Source: Gammaproteobacteria bacterium
GTDB taxonomy: Bacteria; Pseudomonadota; Gammaproteobacteria; Steroidobacterales; Steroidobacteraceae
DNA: 34,844 nucleotides
Direction of reading: 5' to 3'
NCBI GenBank assembly: GCA_004297335.1
Contig: SCUD01000123.1
Location: 1 to 34,844, forward strand
In this document: piece by piece, positions 17,114 through 24,113 of the stretch
How positions within the stretch are numbered: the stretch's first letter is position 1
Layout of the letters: each line of letters opens with the position of its first letter
Notes under the pieces: model-generated
Database searches by the model: none
Seen by the model: the letters and a program-made list of their open reading frames with translations, nothing else
Told to the model about the DNA's origin: nothing
Program-made: the position numbers and the translations under genes

Positions 17114-17133
17114 GTTGATTATACTACTATAAA
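17114..17133. promoter_or_regulatory. AT-rich island with possible divergent -10 elements
   Basis: This short AT-rich stretch stands out in GC-rich DNA. On the + strand TATACT (17120-17125) lies 7 bases before the ATG at 17133, which would give a leaderless or nearly leaderless transcript. On the minus strand TATAAT (17123-17118) is a perfect -10 consensus pointing at the SEC-C gene. No good -35 is visible in either direction. Confidence 0.4.
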
Positions 17134-17354
17134 TGGCCGGACCCGGAGATCAGCAGCCGATCCAGCGAACTATCGGCAGGCGCCGCCCACGGACAGGCGG
17201 GCCGCCGGATCCGGCAGCGCGCGCCGCGATGGCAGCGATGGCGCGGTATCGGACGCGCGTGCCGAAAGGCGTCTTCATCTACGACAGCGCCGCAGCGATG
17301 GAGGCCGACTGGCTGCGCTGGAAAGTTGACGCCATGGCCGCAAAGCACGGCTGA
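17133..17354 (+). CDS. Small conserved protein paired with a nucleotidyltransferase
   Basis: 73 residues; the stop overlaps the next start by one base (TGATG). The C-terminal half, [21 protein letters not shown], resembles a short conserved protein I recall encoded just upstream of AbiEii/MNT-type nucleotidyltransferases (R-x-P-K-G-V-[FY]-R-[FY] pattern); no function is known to me. The N-terminal Pro/Arg-rich part is low complexity, so the true start may be the ATG at 17229, which would leave about 41 residues. It lies inside the repeat-bounded cassette, with only the AT-rich island upstream. It could be the partner (antitoxin-like) of the downstream gene; this is a guess from position. Confidence 0.6.
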   Translation: MAGPGDQQPIQRTIGRRRPRTGGPPDPAARAAMAAMARYRTRVPKGVFIYDSAAAMEADWLRWKVDAMAAKHG

Positions 17355-17836
17355 TGGAGTTCACCCGCCCGGCAACCTGGGAGGACGTAAAGTCGCTCGC
17401 CCGGCTGCTGGACGAGGCGGGCGTCGAATATGCGCTGATTGGCGGCTATGCACTGGCGGCGCATGGCTTCAGCCGTTTCACCGAGGACATCGATATCCTC
17501 GTCAATCCATCGGCGGAGAACTCGCGGCGCTGGATCATGGCGCTCGCGAAGCTGCCGGACGGAGCTGCGCGCGAGCTCGCGGCAGCGCCGGACGTTTTCG
17601 CCGGCGGTCAACGCTACGCGATCCGCATCAATGATGAGTTCACGGTGGACGTGCTCCCCGCCGCGGCGGACCTGGACTGGGAGGAGGCCCGGCTGTACCT
17701 GACCACCTGCCGCATCGACGACGTCACGATCCACCTCCTCGACCTGCCCGGCCTGCTGCGCTCCAAGCGGACCAGCCGCCCGCGCGATGCGGCCGATGCG
17801 GAGCTGATCGAAGCCGCATTGGAATCAAGGAAGTAG
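17354..17836 (+). CDS. MNT/AbiEii-like nucleotidyltransferase
   Basis: 160 residues. The nucleotidyltransferase signature is clear: ALIGGYALAAHGFSRFTEDI at about 27-46, with Gly30-Gly31 and the metal-binding pair Asp45/Asp47 (DID), then ILVN. Later VDVLPAA supplies the likely third acidic residue. The protein is close to short AbiEii/MNT-type nucleotidyltransferases, some of which act as toxins or antitoxins by transferring nucleotides to tRNA or protein. It is translationally coupled to the small upstream gene. Its last 12 bases overlap the antisense end of the CoA-transferase gene, and the right cassette palindrome follows its stop by 5 bases. The activity target cannot be predicted. Confidence 0.82.
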   Translation: MEFTRPATWEDVKSLARLLDEAGVEYALIGGYALAAHGFSRFTEDIDILVNPSAENSRRWIMALAKLPDGAARELAAAPDVFAGGQRYAIRINDEFTVDVLPAAADLDWEEARLYLTTCRIDDVTIHLLDLPGLLRSKRTSRPRDAADAELIEAALESRK

Positions 17837-19072
17837 ACAAAGGGGACTGTCCCCTATAACGCCGGGGGCGCGCAACTCGCCGAGCTCGGTCGCCGACAGC
17901 CCGAGTTCGCTCGCGAGCACTGCGTCGGTGTGTTCGCCGAGCAGCGGCGGCGGGTCGCGGTACTCGATTTCGCTGCGCGAGTAACGCACCGGGTTGCGGA
18001 CCTGCGGTACGCGCCCGCCCTGTGCGTGCGGCAGGTCGAAGCGCAGGCCGCGGTGCCGTACCTGAGGCTCCGCGAACATCTGCCCTATATCGTTGATCGG
18101 GCCGCAGGGCACCTGCGCCTGCGCCAGCTCGCGCAGCCAGGATGCGGTTGGCTGCGCCTGCAGCAGCTGTGCGATCCGGGGGATCAGCACGCTGCGGTTC
18201 TCGACCCGCGCGGTGTTGGTCCGGAAGCGTGGATCGTCCGCCAGTTCCCTGGCGCCGGCGATCCGGCAGAAGTCCGCGAACTGCCGGTCGTTGCCGACGG
18301 CGAGCATCAGCCAGCCGTCCGCGGTCGCGAAGGTCTGATACGGCACGATGTTCGGATGCGCCGTGCCATGCCGTTCCGGTAACCGGCCCGAGACCAGGTA
18401 GTTGAGGTTCAGGTTCGCGAGCGCGGCGACCTGGGCATCGAGCAGCGCGAGGTCGATGTACTGGCCACGGCCGGAGTGCTCGCGCTCGTACAATGCGCCG
18501 AGCACGGCGGTGAGCGCGTACATGCCGGTCATCAGGTCACTGACCGCGACGCCGACCTTCTGCGGCCCGGCGCCGGGCTGACCATCCGGGATGCCGGTGA
18601 CGCTCATCAGCCCCGACATGGCCTGGATCATCGCGTCGTAGCCGGCATCCGCGGCATTCGGCCCGTCCTGGCCGAAGGCCGTGATCGAGCAGTACACCAG
18701 GCGCGGATTCAGTGGCTCGAGGTCGGACCAGCCGAGGCCATGGCGGGCGAGCGTGCCGACCTTGAAGTTCTCGACCAGCACGTCGGCGCGCGCCGCGAGG
18801 CGCCGCAGCAGGTCGCGTCCGGCCGGCTGCGTGAAGTCGATCGCCAGCGAGCGCTTGCCGCGGTTGCTGCTCAGGTAGTAGGCCGCCTCACGCGTGTCCT
18901 GCCCCGCACCGTCACGCAGCCAGGGTGGCCCCCAGTGCCGGGTGTCATCGCCGGCGCCGGGCTTCTCGATCTTCCAGACGGTTGCGCCGAAGTCCGCGAG
19001 GCACTGCGTAGCCCAGGGCCCCGCGAGGATGCGGCTGAGATCGAGGACGGTGATGCCGGCGAGTGGGCCCAA
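17825..19072 (-). CDS. CaiB/BaiF family CoA-transferase (class III)
   Basis: 415 residues from a TTG start (19072) 5 bases after the transporter stop. Family landmarks: GPLAGITVLDLSRILAGPWA at the N-terminus, DFGATVWKIEKPG, SSNRGKRSLAIDF, ADVLVENFK, and GYDAMIQAMSGLMSVTG with the expected catalytic Asp near residue 146. Class III enzymes move CoA between carboxylic acids through an aspartyl-CoA thioester; the substrate here is unknown. Formyl/oxalate-type and carnitine- or benzylsuccinate-type enzymes share this fold. The body ends naturally at ELRAPGVI, but reading continues through the cassette repeat as GDSPLCLLP before a stop, so the original stop has probably been lost. It likely forms an operon with the formate/nitrite transporter. 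Confidence 0.93.
   Translation of the reverse strand: MGPLAGITVLDLSRILAGPWATQCLADFGATVWKIEKPGAGDDTRHWGPPWLRDGAGQDTREAAYYLSSNRGKRSLAIDFTQPAGRDLLRRLAARADVLVENFKVGTLARHGLGWSDLEPLNPRLVYCSITAFGQDGPNAADAGYDAMIQAMSGLMSVTGIPDGQPGAGPQKVGVAVSDLMTGMYALTAVLGALYEREHSGRGQYIDLALLDAQVAALANLNLNYLVSGRLPERHGTAHPNIVPYQTFATADGWLMLAVGNDRQFADFCRIAGARELADDPRFRTNTARVENRSVLIPRIAQLLQAQPTASWLRELAQAQVPCGPINDIGQMFAEPQVRHRGLRFDLPHAQGGRVPQVRNPVRYSRSEIEYRDPPPLLGEHTDAVLASELGLSATELGELRAPGVIGDSPLCLLP
17841..17855. repeat. Right boundary palindrome of the small cassette
   Basis: AGGGGACTGTCCCCT is a perfect palindrome around a single central base. Its core is the reverse complement of the left copy, so reading inward from both ends gives GGGGACAGTCCCCTTT. 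The match continues as T(T/G)TCTA..TCC, giving imperfect terminal inverted repeats of about 26 bases (17086-17111 and 17829-17854, three mismatches). Confidence 0.8.
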
Positions 19073-19077
19073 GCTGC

Positions 19078-19911
19078 TCAGCCGTGTCCCATGCCGCGGC
19101 CCTGCGCGCGGACATAGATGAGCCAGTAGACCAGCGCGACCAGGATGCTGCCGCCAAGGAGGTTGCCGAGCGTGACTGGCACGAGATTGCCGAGGAATCC
19201 CGCGAGGTCGAGCGCCTCGTTATCGATGCCGAGGTCACGGGCCGCCAGCATGCCGACCGGGATCAGGTACATGTTGGCGACGCTATGCTCGAAACCGAGC
19301 GCGACGAAGGCGGAGATCGGGAACACGATCGCGAGGATCCGGTCGGCGACGCTGCGCGCCGCGAAGCACATCCAGACTGCGAGGCATACGAGCGCGTTGC
19401 ACAGGATGCCGCGCACGAAGGCCTCGCCGAAGGGCAGCGCGACCTTGGCGCTGGCGATACTGACCGCGGTCGCCGCGATGGACCCGTCCGCCAGGTGCAG
19501 CGTACCGGAGAGCCAGACGAACACCGCGCTGCCGAGCGAGCCGATCAGGTTGCCGGCGTAGACCAGCGCCCAGCTGCGCAGCAGCCGGCCGGTCGTCACC
19601 TCGCCGCTCGCCCAGGCCATCGCGATCAGGTTGTTGCCGGTGAACAGCTCCGCGCCGCCGACGATTACGAGGACCAGGCCGGTCGAGAAGGCCAGCCCGC
19701 CGAGCAGGCGCGTGATACCGAAGCCCAGCACCGAGTCGGTGACCACCAGCGTGAAGAACATCGCGCCGAAGGCGATGAAGGCTCCAGCCAGGATCGCCAG
19801 CAGCAGCATCGGCAGGGCCGGCATCGTCGCCTTGACGACTCCGATCGAATGCACCCGGCGCGCGATCTCGCGCGGCGTGTAGGCGTCGTGATTGGGTTCA
19901 GAGTCGGGCAT
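19078..19911 (-). CDS. Formate/nitrite transporter family channel (FocA/NirC-like)
   Basis: 277 residues with an ATG at 19911. Six hydrophobic helices are visible, and the family signatures are present: GGAELFTGNNL, a central region with LPFGEAFVRGILCNALVCLAVW, GFEHSVANMYLIPVGML with the pore histidine, and GNLVPVTLGNLLGG. The family forms pentameric inner-membrane channels for formate, nitrite or hydrosulfide. The conserved histidine is kept, so it should be functional. It precedes the CoA-transferase by 5 bases on the same strand, suggesting that formate or another small carboxylate links the two. No pyruvate-formate lyase, nitrite reductase or oxalyl-CoA decarboxylase is in view, so the substrate is open. 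Confidence 0.95.
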   Translation of the reverse strand: MPDSEPNHDAYTPREIARRVHSIGVVKATMPALPMLLLAILAGAFIAFGAMFFTLVVTDSVLGFGITRLLGGLAFSTGLVLVIVGGAELFTGNNLIAMAWASGEVTTGRLLRSWALVYAGNLIGSLGSAVFVWLSGTLHLADGSIAATAVSIASAKVALPFGEAFVRGILCNALVCLAVWMCFAARSVADRILAIVFPISAFVALGFEHSVANMYLIPVGMLAARDLGIDNEALDLAGFLGNLVPVTLGNLLGGSILVALVYWLIYVRAQGRGMGHG

Positions 19912-19950
19912 ATTTTCAATGCCAGCTTACCGGAGTGGCGGGCGATTGCG

Positions 19951-19978
19951 TTGTCCGGGGAACTACAGGGTGTAAGAT
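19951..19978 (+). promoter_or_regulatory. Possible sigma-70 promoter of the glycine-zipper lipoprotein gene
   Basis: TTGTCC (19951-19956) and TAAGAT (19973-19978) are separated by 16 bases and lie about 37 bases upstream of the ATG at 20015. Each hexamer matches 4 of 6 consensus bases. The assignment rests on pattern and position only. Confidence 0.35.
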
Positions 19979-20014
19979 TGGTCTCCATCCCGGTTATCCG
20001 ATGGAGTGCAGCAC

Positions 20015-20896
20015 ATGTCATCCCTCGCCCGGTCCCCCGCCCCGTTCCTGCTCGCGGCACTGGCCGCATTCCTGCTGGCCGCCTGTGGCAAGGCACCGGA
20101 GACGGAGCCGGCGACGGGGATGCCGGAGTCGGCCGAGGCTCCGGTTGAGGAGGCGGCTCCGGAAGACGAGCTGGCGCGCAAGGCCGAGGAACTGGACCGC
20201 CGCGAGGCGGAGCTGGCGCTCAAGGAGCGGGAAGCGGAACTGGCGCGCCGGGAAGCAGAGCTTGCGGCACCGTCCCAGCCGGCCCCGGTCCCGGCGGCGA
20301 AGCCTCGCAGCACGCCGGCGGCTCCAGCGGCCGCGCCTGCTGCGGCCCCGGCGGCGACCCCCGCTCCGGCCGCGCCAACGGGCCCTGTGCACGTCACGGT
20401 TCCGGCCGGGACCTCGATGTCCGTACAGCTCACCTCAGCGGTCACGACCAAGACCGCCCGGGTCGGGGACCGGGTCTCCGCGACGCTGGTCGAGGATCTC
20501 GTGGTCGGCGGACGGACCGTCGCCCGGGCCGGGGCGCTGGTGCAGGGTGGGGTCACTGAAGTCATTTCGGGCAGCGACAAGGTTGGCGGCGTGCCGACCC
20601 TGGCGATCGCTTTCGACAGCCTGGTCGCAGCGAACGGTGCCGACGCGCGGATCTCGGGTCGGATCTCGGAGCTGGGCAAGAGCGATACCGCCCGGGACGC
20701 GGCCAAGATCGCCGGTGGTGCCCTGGCAGGGGCCATCCTCGGCAATCAGGTGGGTGACAAGGGCAAGATCATCGGCGGCCTCCTGGGTGCTGCGGCGGGA
20801 ACCGCGATCGCCAAGCGCACCGGCACCGAGGTCGAGCTGCCGGCCGGCACCACGATCGGCATCGTGCTGGAGGCGCCGGTGGAGGTGACGCTGTAG
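20015..20896 (+). CDS. Glycine-zipper lipoprotein with coiled coil and Ala/Pro linker
   Basis: 293 residues from ATG 20015, chosen over the GTG at 20006 because GGAG (20003-20006) is correctly spaced for the ATG. The lipobox LLAAC places the lipidated Cys at 24. Next come an acidic stretch, a short charged coiled coil (repeats of REAEL / KEREAEL), and an Ala/Pro linker of about 40 residues that could span the periplasm. A beta-rich domain follows (VTVPAGTSMSVQLTSAVTT ... RVGDRVSATL), with a C-terminal Gly-rich helix pair, GGALAGAILGNQVGD and GGLLGAAAGTAIAKR, typical of glycine-zipper envelope proteins. It is probably an envelope lipoprotein; no enzymatic role is visible. Confidence 0.88.
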   Translation: MSSLARSPAPFLLAALAAFLLAACGKAPETEPATGMPESAEAPVEEAAPEDELARKAEELDRREAELALKEREAELARREAELAAPSQPAPVPAAKPRSTPAAPAAAPAAAPAATPAPAAPTGPVHVTVPAGTSMSVQLTSAVTTKTARVGDRVSATLVEDLVVGGRTVARAGALVQGGVTEVISGSDKVGGVPTLAIAFDSLVAANGADARISGRISELGKSDTARDAAKIAGGALAGAILGNQVGDKGKIIGGLLGAAAGTAIAKRTGTEVELPAGTTIGIVLEAPVEVTL

Positions 20897-20905
20897 CGCC
20901 ACGGG

Positions 20906-21004
20906 TCATCTGGACAGTCGTCCGAAGGTGCCGGTGCTTTCCACACGGTTCGCATTCCCACCCTCGCGCATTTCGCTGATGACGGCGGCATCGACGAGGT
21001 ACCC
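20906..21004 (-). pseudogene. VapC/FitB-type PIN toxin remnant (N-terminal fragment)
   Basis: On the minus strand, directly after the antitoxin remnant, the sequence reads YLVDAAVISEMREGGNANRV and stops about 11 residues later (stop at 20906-20908). This matches the start of PIN-domain toxins (Y-L-[LV]-D-T-N-V-I-S-E-[LM]-R), but the metal-site D-T-N has become D-A-A, the start-codon position reads GGG, and the rest of the roughly 130-residue domain is missing. I infer a dead gene. The short length keeps confidence moderate. Confidence 0.6.
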
Positions 21005-21005
21005 C

Positions 21006-21203
21006 TCAGCTCCGGCGGTCGGACTGCTCACGACGGAAGTCGCTGTCCTCGCCAACATCGGGAATCGCCGCGAGTACATCGGCAAGGTGGCGCCTGCGCG
21101 GCCCGTGCAGGGCGGCCGGCAGAATTCCCTGGTGCTCCTGTTCGCCGCTGCGGTTGCGCCGGGCAGCCTGCTGTCTTAGGGCCTTGACGAGTTCCCTGAT
21201 CAC
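21006..21203 (-). pseudogene. FitA-like antitoxin remnant
   Basis: A 65-residue frame opening at GTG 21203, which overlaps the lipoprotein stop, and ending at 21006. It reads VKALRQQAARRNRSGEQEHQ followed by GILPAALHGPRRR and DVLAAIPDVGEDSDF. This is the pattern of FitA/VapB-type ribbon-helix-helix antitoxins (L-[RK]-x-x-A-A-R-x-G-R-S-x-E-x-E-H-R-x-I-L), but the N-terminal DNA-binding strand is missing and the helix has odd substitutions (H-Q-G-I-L-P). It is followed by the PIN toxin fragment in the usual antitoxin-toxin order. It is probably a decayed module; some expression cannot be excluded. Confidence 0.6.
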
Positions 21204-23068
21204 GTGAGCCCCGCCGCGACATAGTGCGCCGCGAGCGTGCTGCTGCCGGCGTCAAAGGCCCCGCGCGCATGCAGTGAACGCAGCTTCCTGCCGCCAGCGA
21301 GCCTCTCGGCCAGGCGGTCGGCAAAGAGCGCGAAGTCGCTGAACACCTCGATGTCCTCGCCATCGGCGATCGCGAACAGCACTCGGCCCGCGGCCGGGGC
21401 GACGGTCAGCGGCGAGGGCAGGCGCAGCAGGTCCACGACCCGCGCGCCGATCTTCAGGTGATGCCGCGATCCGAGGTCCGGGTTTCCCAGGTCGATTACG
21501 AGACCGGTCGGATTCAGGGCCGCGAAGGGCGCGCTGCTGCCGTCCACACCCCAGCCGATGCCGAGTTCCGCGCGCAGCTCCGAATAATCCACGACCGTGC
21601 GGCCGAGGAAGTCCGGCGGCGCCGTCCCGAAGGGCGTGACGAAGCCGTAGGCTCTTGCGGGTGCGCCGACCGCGAAGCGGTTCAGGTCCAGCGCGCCGGT
21701 CGCGATCTCGTAGGCGCCCGGGTCGGCGTCGACCTCCGGGGCCGTGCCGGTGCCGCTGAAGTCGAAGATCGCCGGGCGGCGGCCATCGATTGCGGCGAGC
21801 TCGAGCGCCAGGTGGCCCGGGTTCGCGGCCACGACATTGCCGAGCAGGTGCGTCAGGTTCAGGCGCACGCGCCCGCTGCTGGCATCGAGCACCGGCGCCT
21901 CGGCCGGGCCTTGTACGTCGCCGAAGGCGTGGATGCGCTGTCCGACGGAAATCGCCTCCGGTCGCAGCAGGTTGCCGCCACCACCGTCGCGCGTGACTCG
22001 GGTGTCGGGCCCGACCTCCACGGTGATGTCCCCGCGGACAAAACGCACCTCATCGCCGCGACGGATCAGCGTGCCGCCGCGCAGCGTCAGCGTGTCGCCG
22101 GCGCGTGCGGTGACGTTACCGATCGCGACGTCGAAGCGCGGCCCGGGCACGCTGGTGCCCGCCAGTACGCGCTCGGCCGTGAAGCGGCGCTCGGCGACAG
22201 CGAGCGTGCCGAAGGCGATCGTCGGCGTGCCCGTGGCCAGTGTGGCGAGCGCGCCGAGGCCGGCGGCTCCGCTGGACTCGGTGCCGTCGATCTCGAAAGA
22301 GGTATCGGCGGTCGTGTGTACGGTGACCTGCCCGAGCCGGGCGCTGGCATGATGGAAAGGCCGCAGGTCGATCTGGTAGCTGCTGGCCGCGGTGTCGACG
22401 CTGGCGAGCGGGCCACGGGCGCGCAGTTCCTTCTCCTCGACCGGCTCGACGCTCGCGACGACGAACGGTGCCGCGGTGGCCCGGGCCGGGTCGGTCGTGA
22501 TGTCCACGGTGTGGGAGGCTGCGAGATCGAAGTCGAGTTGCAGCAGGGCTGGCCGCCCCGGAGCAATCACGACCTGGTTGCGGTTGTCGAGCCGGATCTC
22601 GAGGTCCACGACGCCGAGCGGCTGGTCGCTGGCGTCTACGACGACGGCAGCCCGCGGCGTTCCGGCGACCTCGACGGCCACCTCGCTGCCAGCATAGTCG
22701 AGCCGGATGGCAGCCCGGACGTAGGTGCCATGCGGGATCGTCGCCGCGGTCACGAGTTCGGTCAGGTCGACGAGGCCCGCGAAGTCCACCCGCTGGCGGA
22801 CCGGCAGCGCCTGCACGGCCGTGCCGTCGGCTCGCGTCAGCGACAGCGAGACGACATCGACCGAATAGCTGAGGAAGTCGCCGTCGGCGTCGGTCAGGCC
22901 GACCAGCAGTGTATTGCAGGTGGAGGGCGTGCAGCCCGGCGGGTCTGCCGCGATCGGTGCGGGCGCGGCGCTCCCGCCGCCGCCACCACCACAGCCGGAG
23001 AGCAGCAACAGTGCGGCGAAGCAGGCTGCGAGCCCGGATCGCGGTTCCGTCCAATTATGTTGACTCAT
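21200..23068 (-). CDS. Large lipoprotein with DUF4382/DUF5666-like domains
   Basis: 622 residues from ATG 23068, preceded by a GGAGG ribosome site; an open frame further upstream is unsupported. The lipobox LLSGC gives the lipidated Cys at 26, followed by a Gly run. The first domain (about 50-215; TLLVGLTDADGDFLSYSVDV ... VDFAGLVDLTELVTAATIPHGTYV) resembles the DUF4382 family of surface lipoproteins. The rest contains repeated small beta-domains (ARGPLASVD..., VGQRIHAFGDVQG..., VVDYSELRAELGIGW) of DUF5666-like character. No catalytic motif is visible. The 3' end overlaps the start of the antitoxin remnant by 4 bases. It probably acts at the cell surface or in the periplasm; function is unknown. 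Confidence 0.85.
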   Translation of the reverse strand: MSQHNWTEPRSGLAACFAALLLLSGCGGGGGGSAAPAPIAADPPGCTPSTCNTLLVGLTDADGDFLSYSVDVVSLSLTRADGTAVQALPVRQRVDFAGLVDLTELVTAATIPHGTYVRAAIRLDYAGSEVAVEVAGTPRAAVVVDASDQPLGVVDLEIRLDNRNQVVIAPGRPALLQLDFDLAASHTVDITTDPARATAAPFVVASVEPVEEKELRARGPLASVDTAASSYQIDLRPFHHASARLGQVTVHTTADTSFEIDGTESSGAAGLGALATLATGTPTIAFGTLAVAERRFTAERVLAGTSVPGPRFDVAIGNVTARAGDTLTLRGGTLIRRGDEVRFVRGDITVEVGPDTRVTRDGGGGNLLRPEAISVGQRIHAFGDVQGPAEAPVLDASSGRVRLNLTHLLGNVVAANPGHLALELAAIDGRRPAIFDFSGTGTAPEVDADPGAYEIATGALDLNRFAVGAPARAYGFVTPFGTAPPDFLGRTVVDYSELRAELGIGWGVDGSSAPFAALNPTGLVIDLGNPDLGSRHHLKIGARVVDLLRLPSPLTVAPAAGRVLFAIADGEDIEVFSDFALFADRLAERLAGGRKLRSLHARGAFDAGSSTLAAHYVAAGLT

Positions 23069-23114
23069 CACGGACCCTCCGCGAGCAGATGCTCGCTTCG
23101 CAGGGTTAACGCGC

Positions 23115-23954
23115 TCAGGCCGGGTCGGTTGACACGGGGAGCGCCTCGTCGCGCTCGTGGCGCTGGTGGGCCTGCTCGCGGGCTGCGTCCCAGAGATCGC
23201 CGACGACATCCGGACCGGGCTCGTGGGCGCTTTGCAGGAAGGTGCAGGAGGACATCTCCTCGGCGAGTGCGCCCAGCGCATCCTTGAGCGTCGGCGTGGG
23301 ATGATCGAGGGCATAGAGTTCGATGGCCTCGGTCCATGCGGCGCAACTGCGCTGCTCGAAGCGCAGCCAGGCATCGAGTACTGTGTTCCAGCGCCGGGAC
23401 AGGGGTGGCACGATGAAGGTCTTCGCGACCAGCATGTCCTCGTCGACGTCACCGATGAGCAGCCCGTGGATCGCCGGGATCGCGAACTGACGGAGGCCCA
23501 GCGCCCGCGACAGCACGGAAATGGCCGGGGAGTGCAGCGCAACGACGCGCAGCTCGGACTGGATCGTGCCCCAGTCGGCATCGTCGAGTCGCTGGTGCCC
23601 GCGAGCAATCGCATGCCGGGGCACGATCATCCAGGGCTTGTGCTTGATCTCCGCGCCGGTACCGACGGGAATCCGCAGGCTGATGCAGCAGATCGCCAGC
23701 GAATCGGAGTCGGCCGAAGGTACGAGCCAGGCGGCGTAGGTGCCATGGCGATCCTGCGCCTGGCGCCCGGCCCAGGCGGTGGTCGCGAACTCGGTGCCGA
23801 TCTCGGCCAGCAGGCGCCGTGCCCCCTTGCCGGTGCGGACCCGGTCGGACGAGTGGACCGTGCGAAAGGCCCGTTCCCGCGCGAGATCACAGCGGTCGCG
23901 CAACCGCCGGAGGTGATGGCCCGCGAGGCCATGCGCGAGCGATTCCGTAATCAT
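23115..23954 (-). CDS. Hypothetical protein, 279 residues
   Basis: I do not recognise this family. ATG 23954 (MITESLAHG) is chosen because the frame upstream runs into the divergent region and the opposing genes. The protein looks soluble, with no signal peptide or membrane helix. Distinctive segments are ICCISLRIPVGTG, KHKPWMIVPRHAIARGH, IPAIHGLLIGDVDEDMLVAK and a charged C-terminus rich in Glu/His/Arg (REQAHQRHERDEAL). It lies 46 bases upstream of the large lipoprotein gene on the same strand and could be co-transcribed with it. The possible Fur box lies 51 bases upstream of its start, so iron control is possible but speculative. Confidence 0.7.
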   Translation of the reverse strand: MITESLAHGLAGHHLRRLRDRCDLARERAFRTVHSSDRVRTGKGARRLLAEIGTEFATTAWAGRQAQDRHGTYAAWLVPSADSDSLAICCISLRIPVGTGAEIKHKPWMIVPRHAIARGHQRLDDADWGTIQSELRVVALHSPAISVLSRALGLRQFAIPAIHGLLIGDVDEDMLVAKTFIVPPLSRRWNTVLDAWLRFEQRSCAAWTEAIELYALDHPTPTLKDALGALAEEMSSCTFLQSAHEPGPDVVGDLWDAAREQAHQRHERDEALPVSTDPA

Positions 23955-24005
23955 CGAAATCGAGTCTAGCGCCGGCACGGTCCGGCTGGCTGAGGTTCGG
24001 TTCAC

Positions 24006-24024
24006 ATAAGAATGATTCGCATCT
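24006..24024. promoter_or_regulatory. Possible Fur box
   Basis: ATAAGAATGATTCGCATCT, in the divergent region between the 279-residue (-) and 122-residue (+) genes, resembles the ferric-uptake-regulator operator. Read on the minus strand, TGCGAATCATTCTTA aligns with the 7-1-7 Fur consensus at about 11 of 15 positions. The match is by eye and there is no known iron-uptake gene next to it. Confidence 0.4.
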
Positions 24025-24113
24025 GGACTCGCGGGACCACTCCGGCGGGATCGGCGCCCGGCAGAGGACCCTGCGGGGAGCATAGACTGGAGGTTTGCAG
24101 CGGGGAGGCAGCC

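Larger units (their letters stand above)
17081..17856. mobile_element. Putative repeat-bounded two-gene cassette (non-autonomous)
   Basis: About 0.77 kb bounded by the two inverted GGGGACAGTCCCC repeats holds exactly two overlapping genes, the small conserved protein and the nucleotidyltransferase, and no transposase. It sits between the minus-strand SEC-C gene and the minus-strand CoA-transferase gene, so it splits what could have been a co-directional pair. The boundaries are visible; mobility is inferred. Confidence 0.5.

Noticed and set aside
18476-20148. Long + strand frames opposite the CoA-transferase and transporter genes
   Set aside because: The minus-strand products are recognisable families; the + translations are charged low-complexity shadows.
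20928-21179. A + strand frame of 83 residues in the gap after the glycine-zipper lipoprotein
   Set aside because: No ribosome site or family pattern; the minus strand here gives a better explanation as toxin-antitoxin remnants.
23069-23614. N-terminal extension of the large lipoprotein frame
   Set aside because: It overlaps the 279-residue gene in another frame and has Ser/Arg/Pro-rich composition, whereas ATG 23068 has a GGAGG site and starts a lipoprotein signal.
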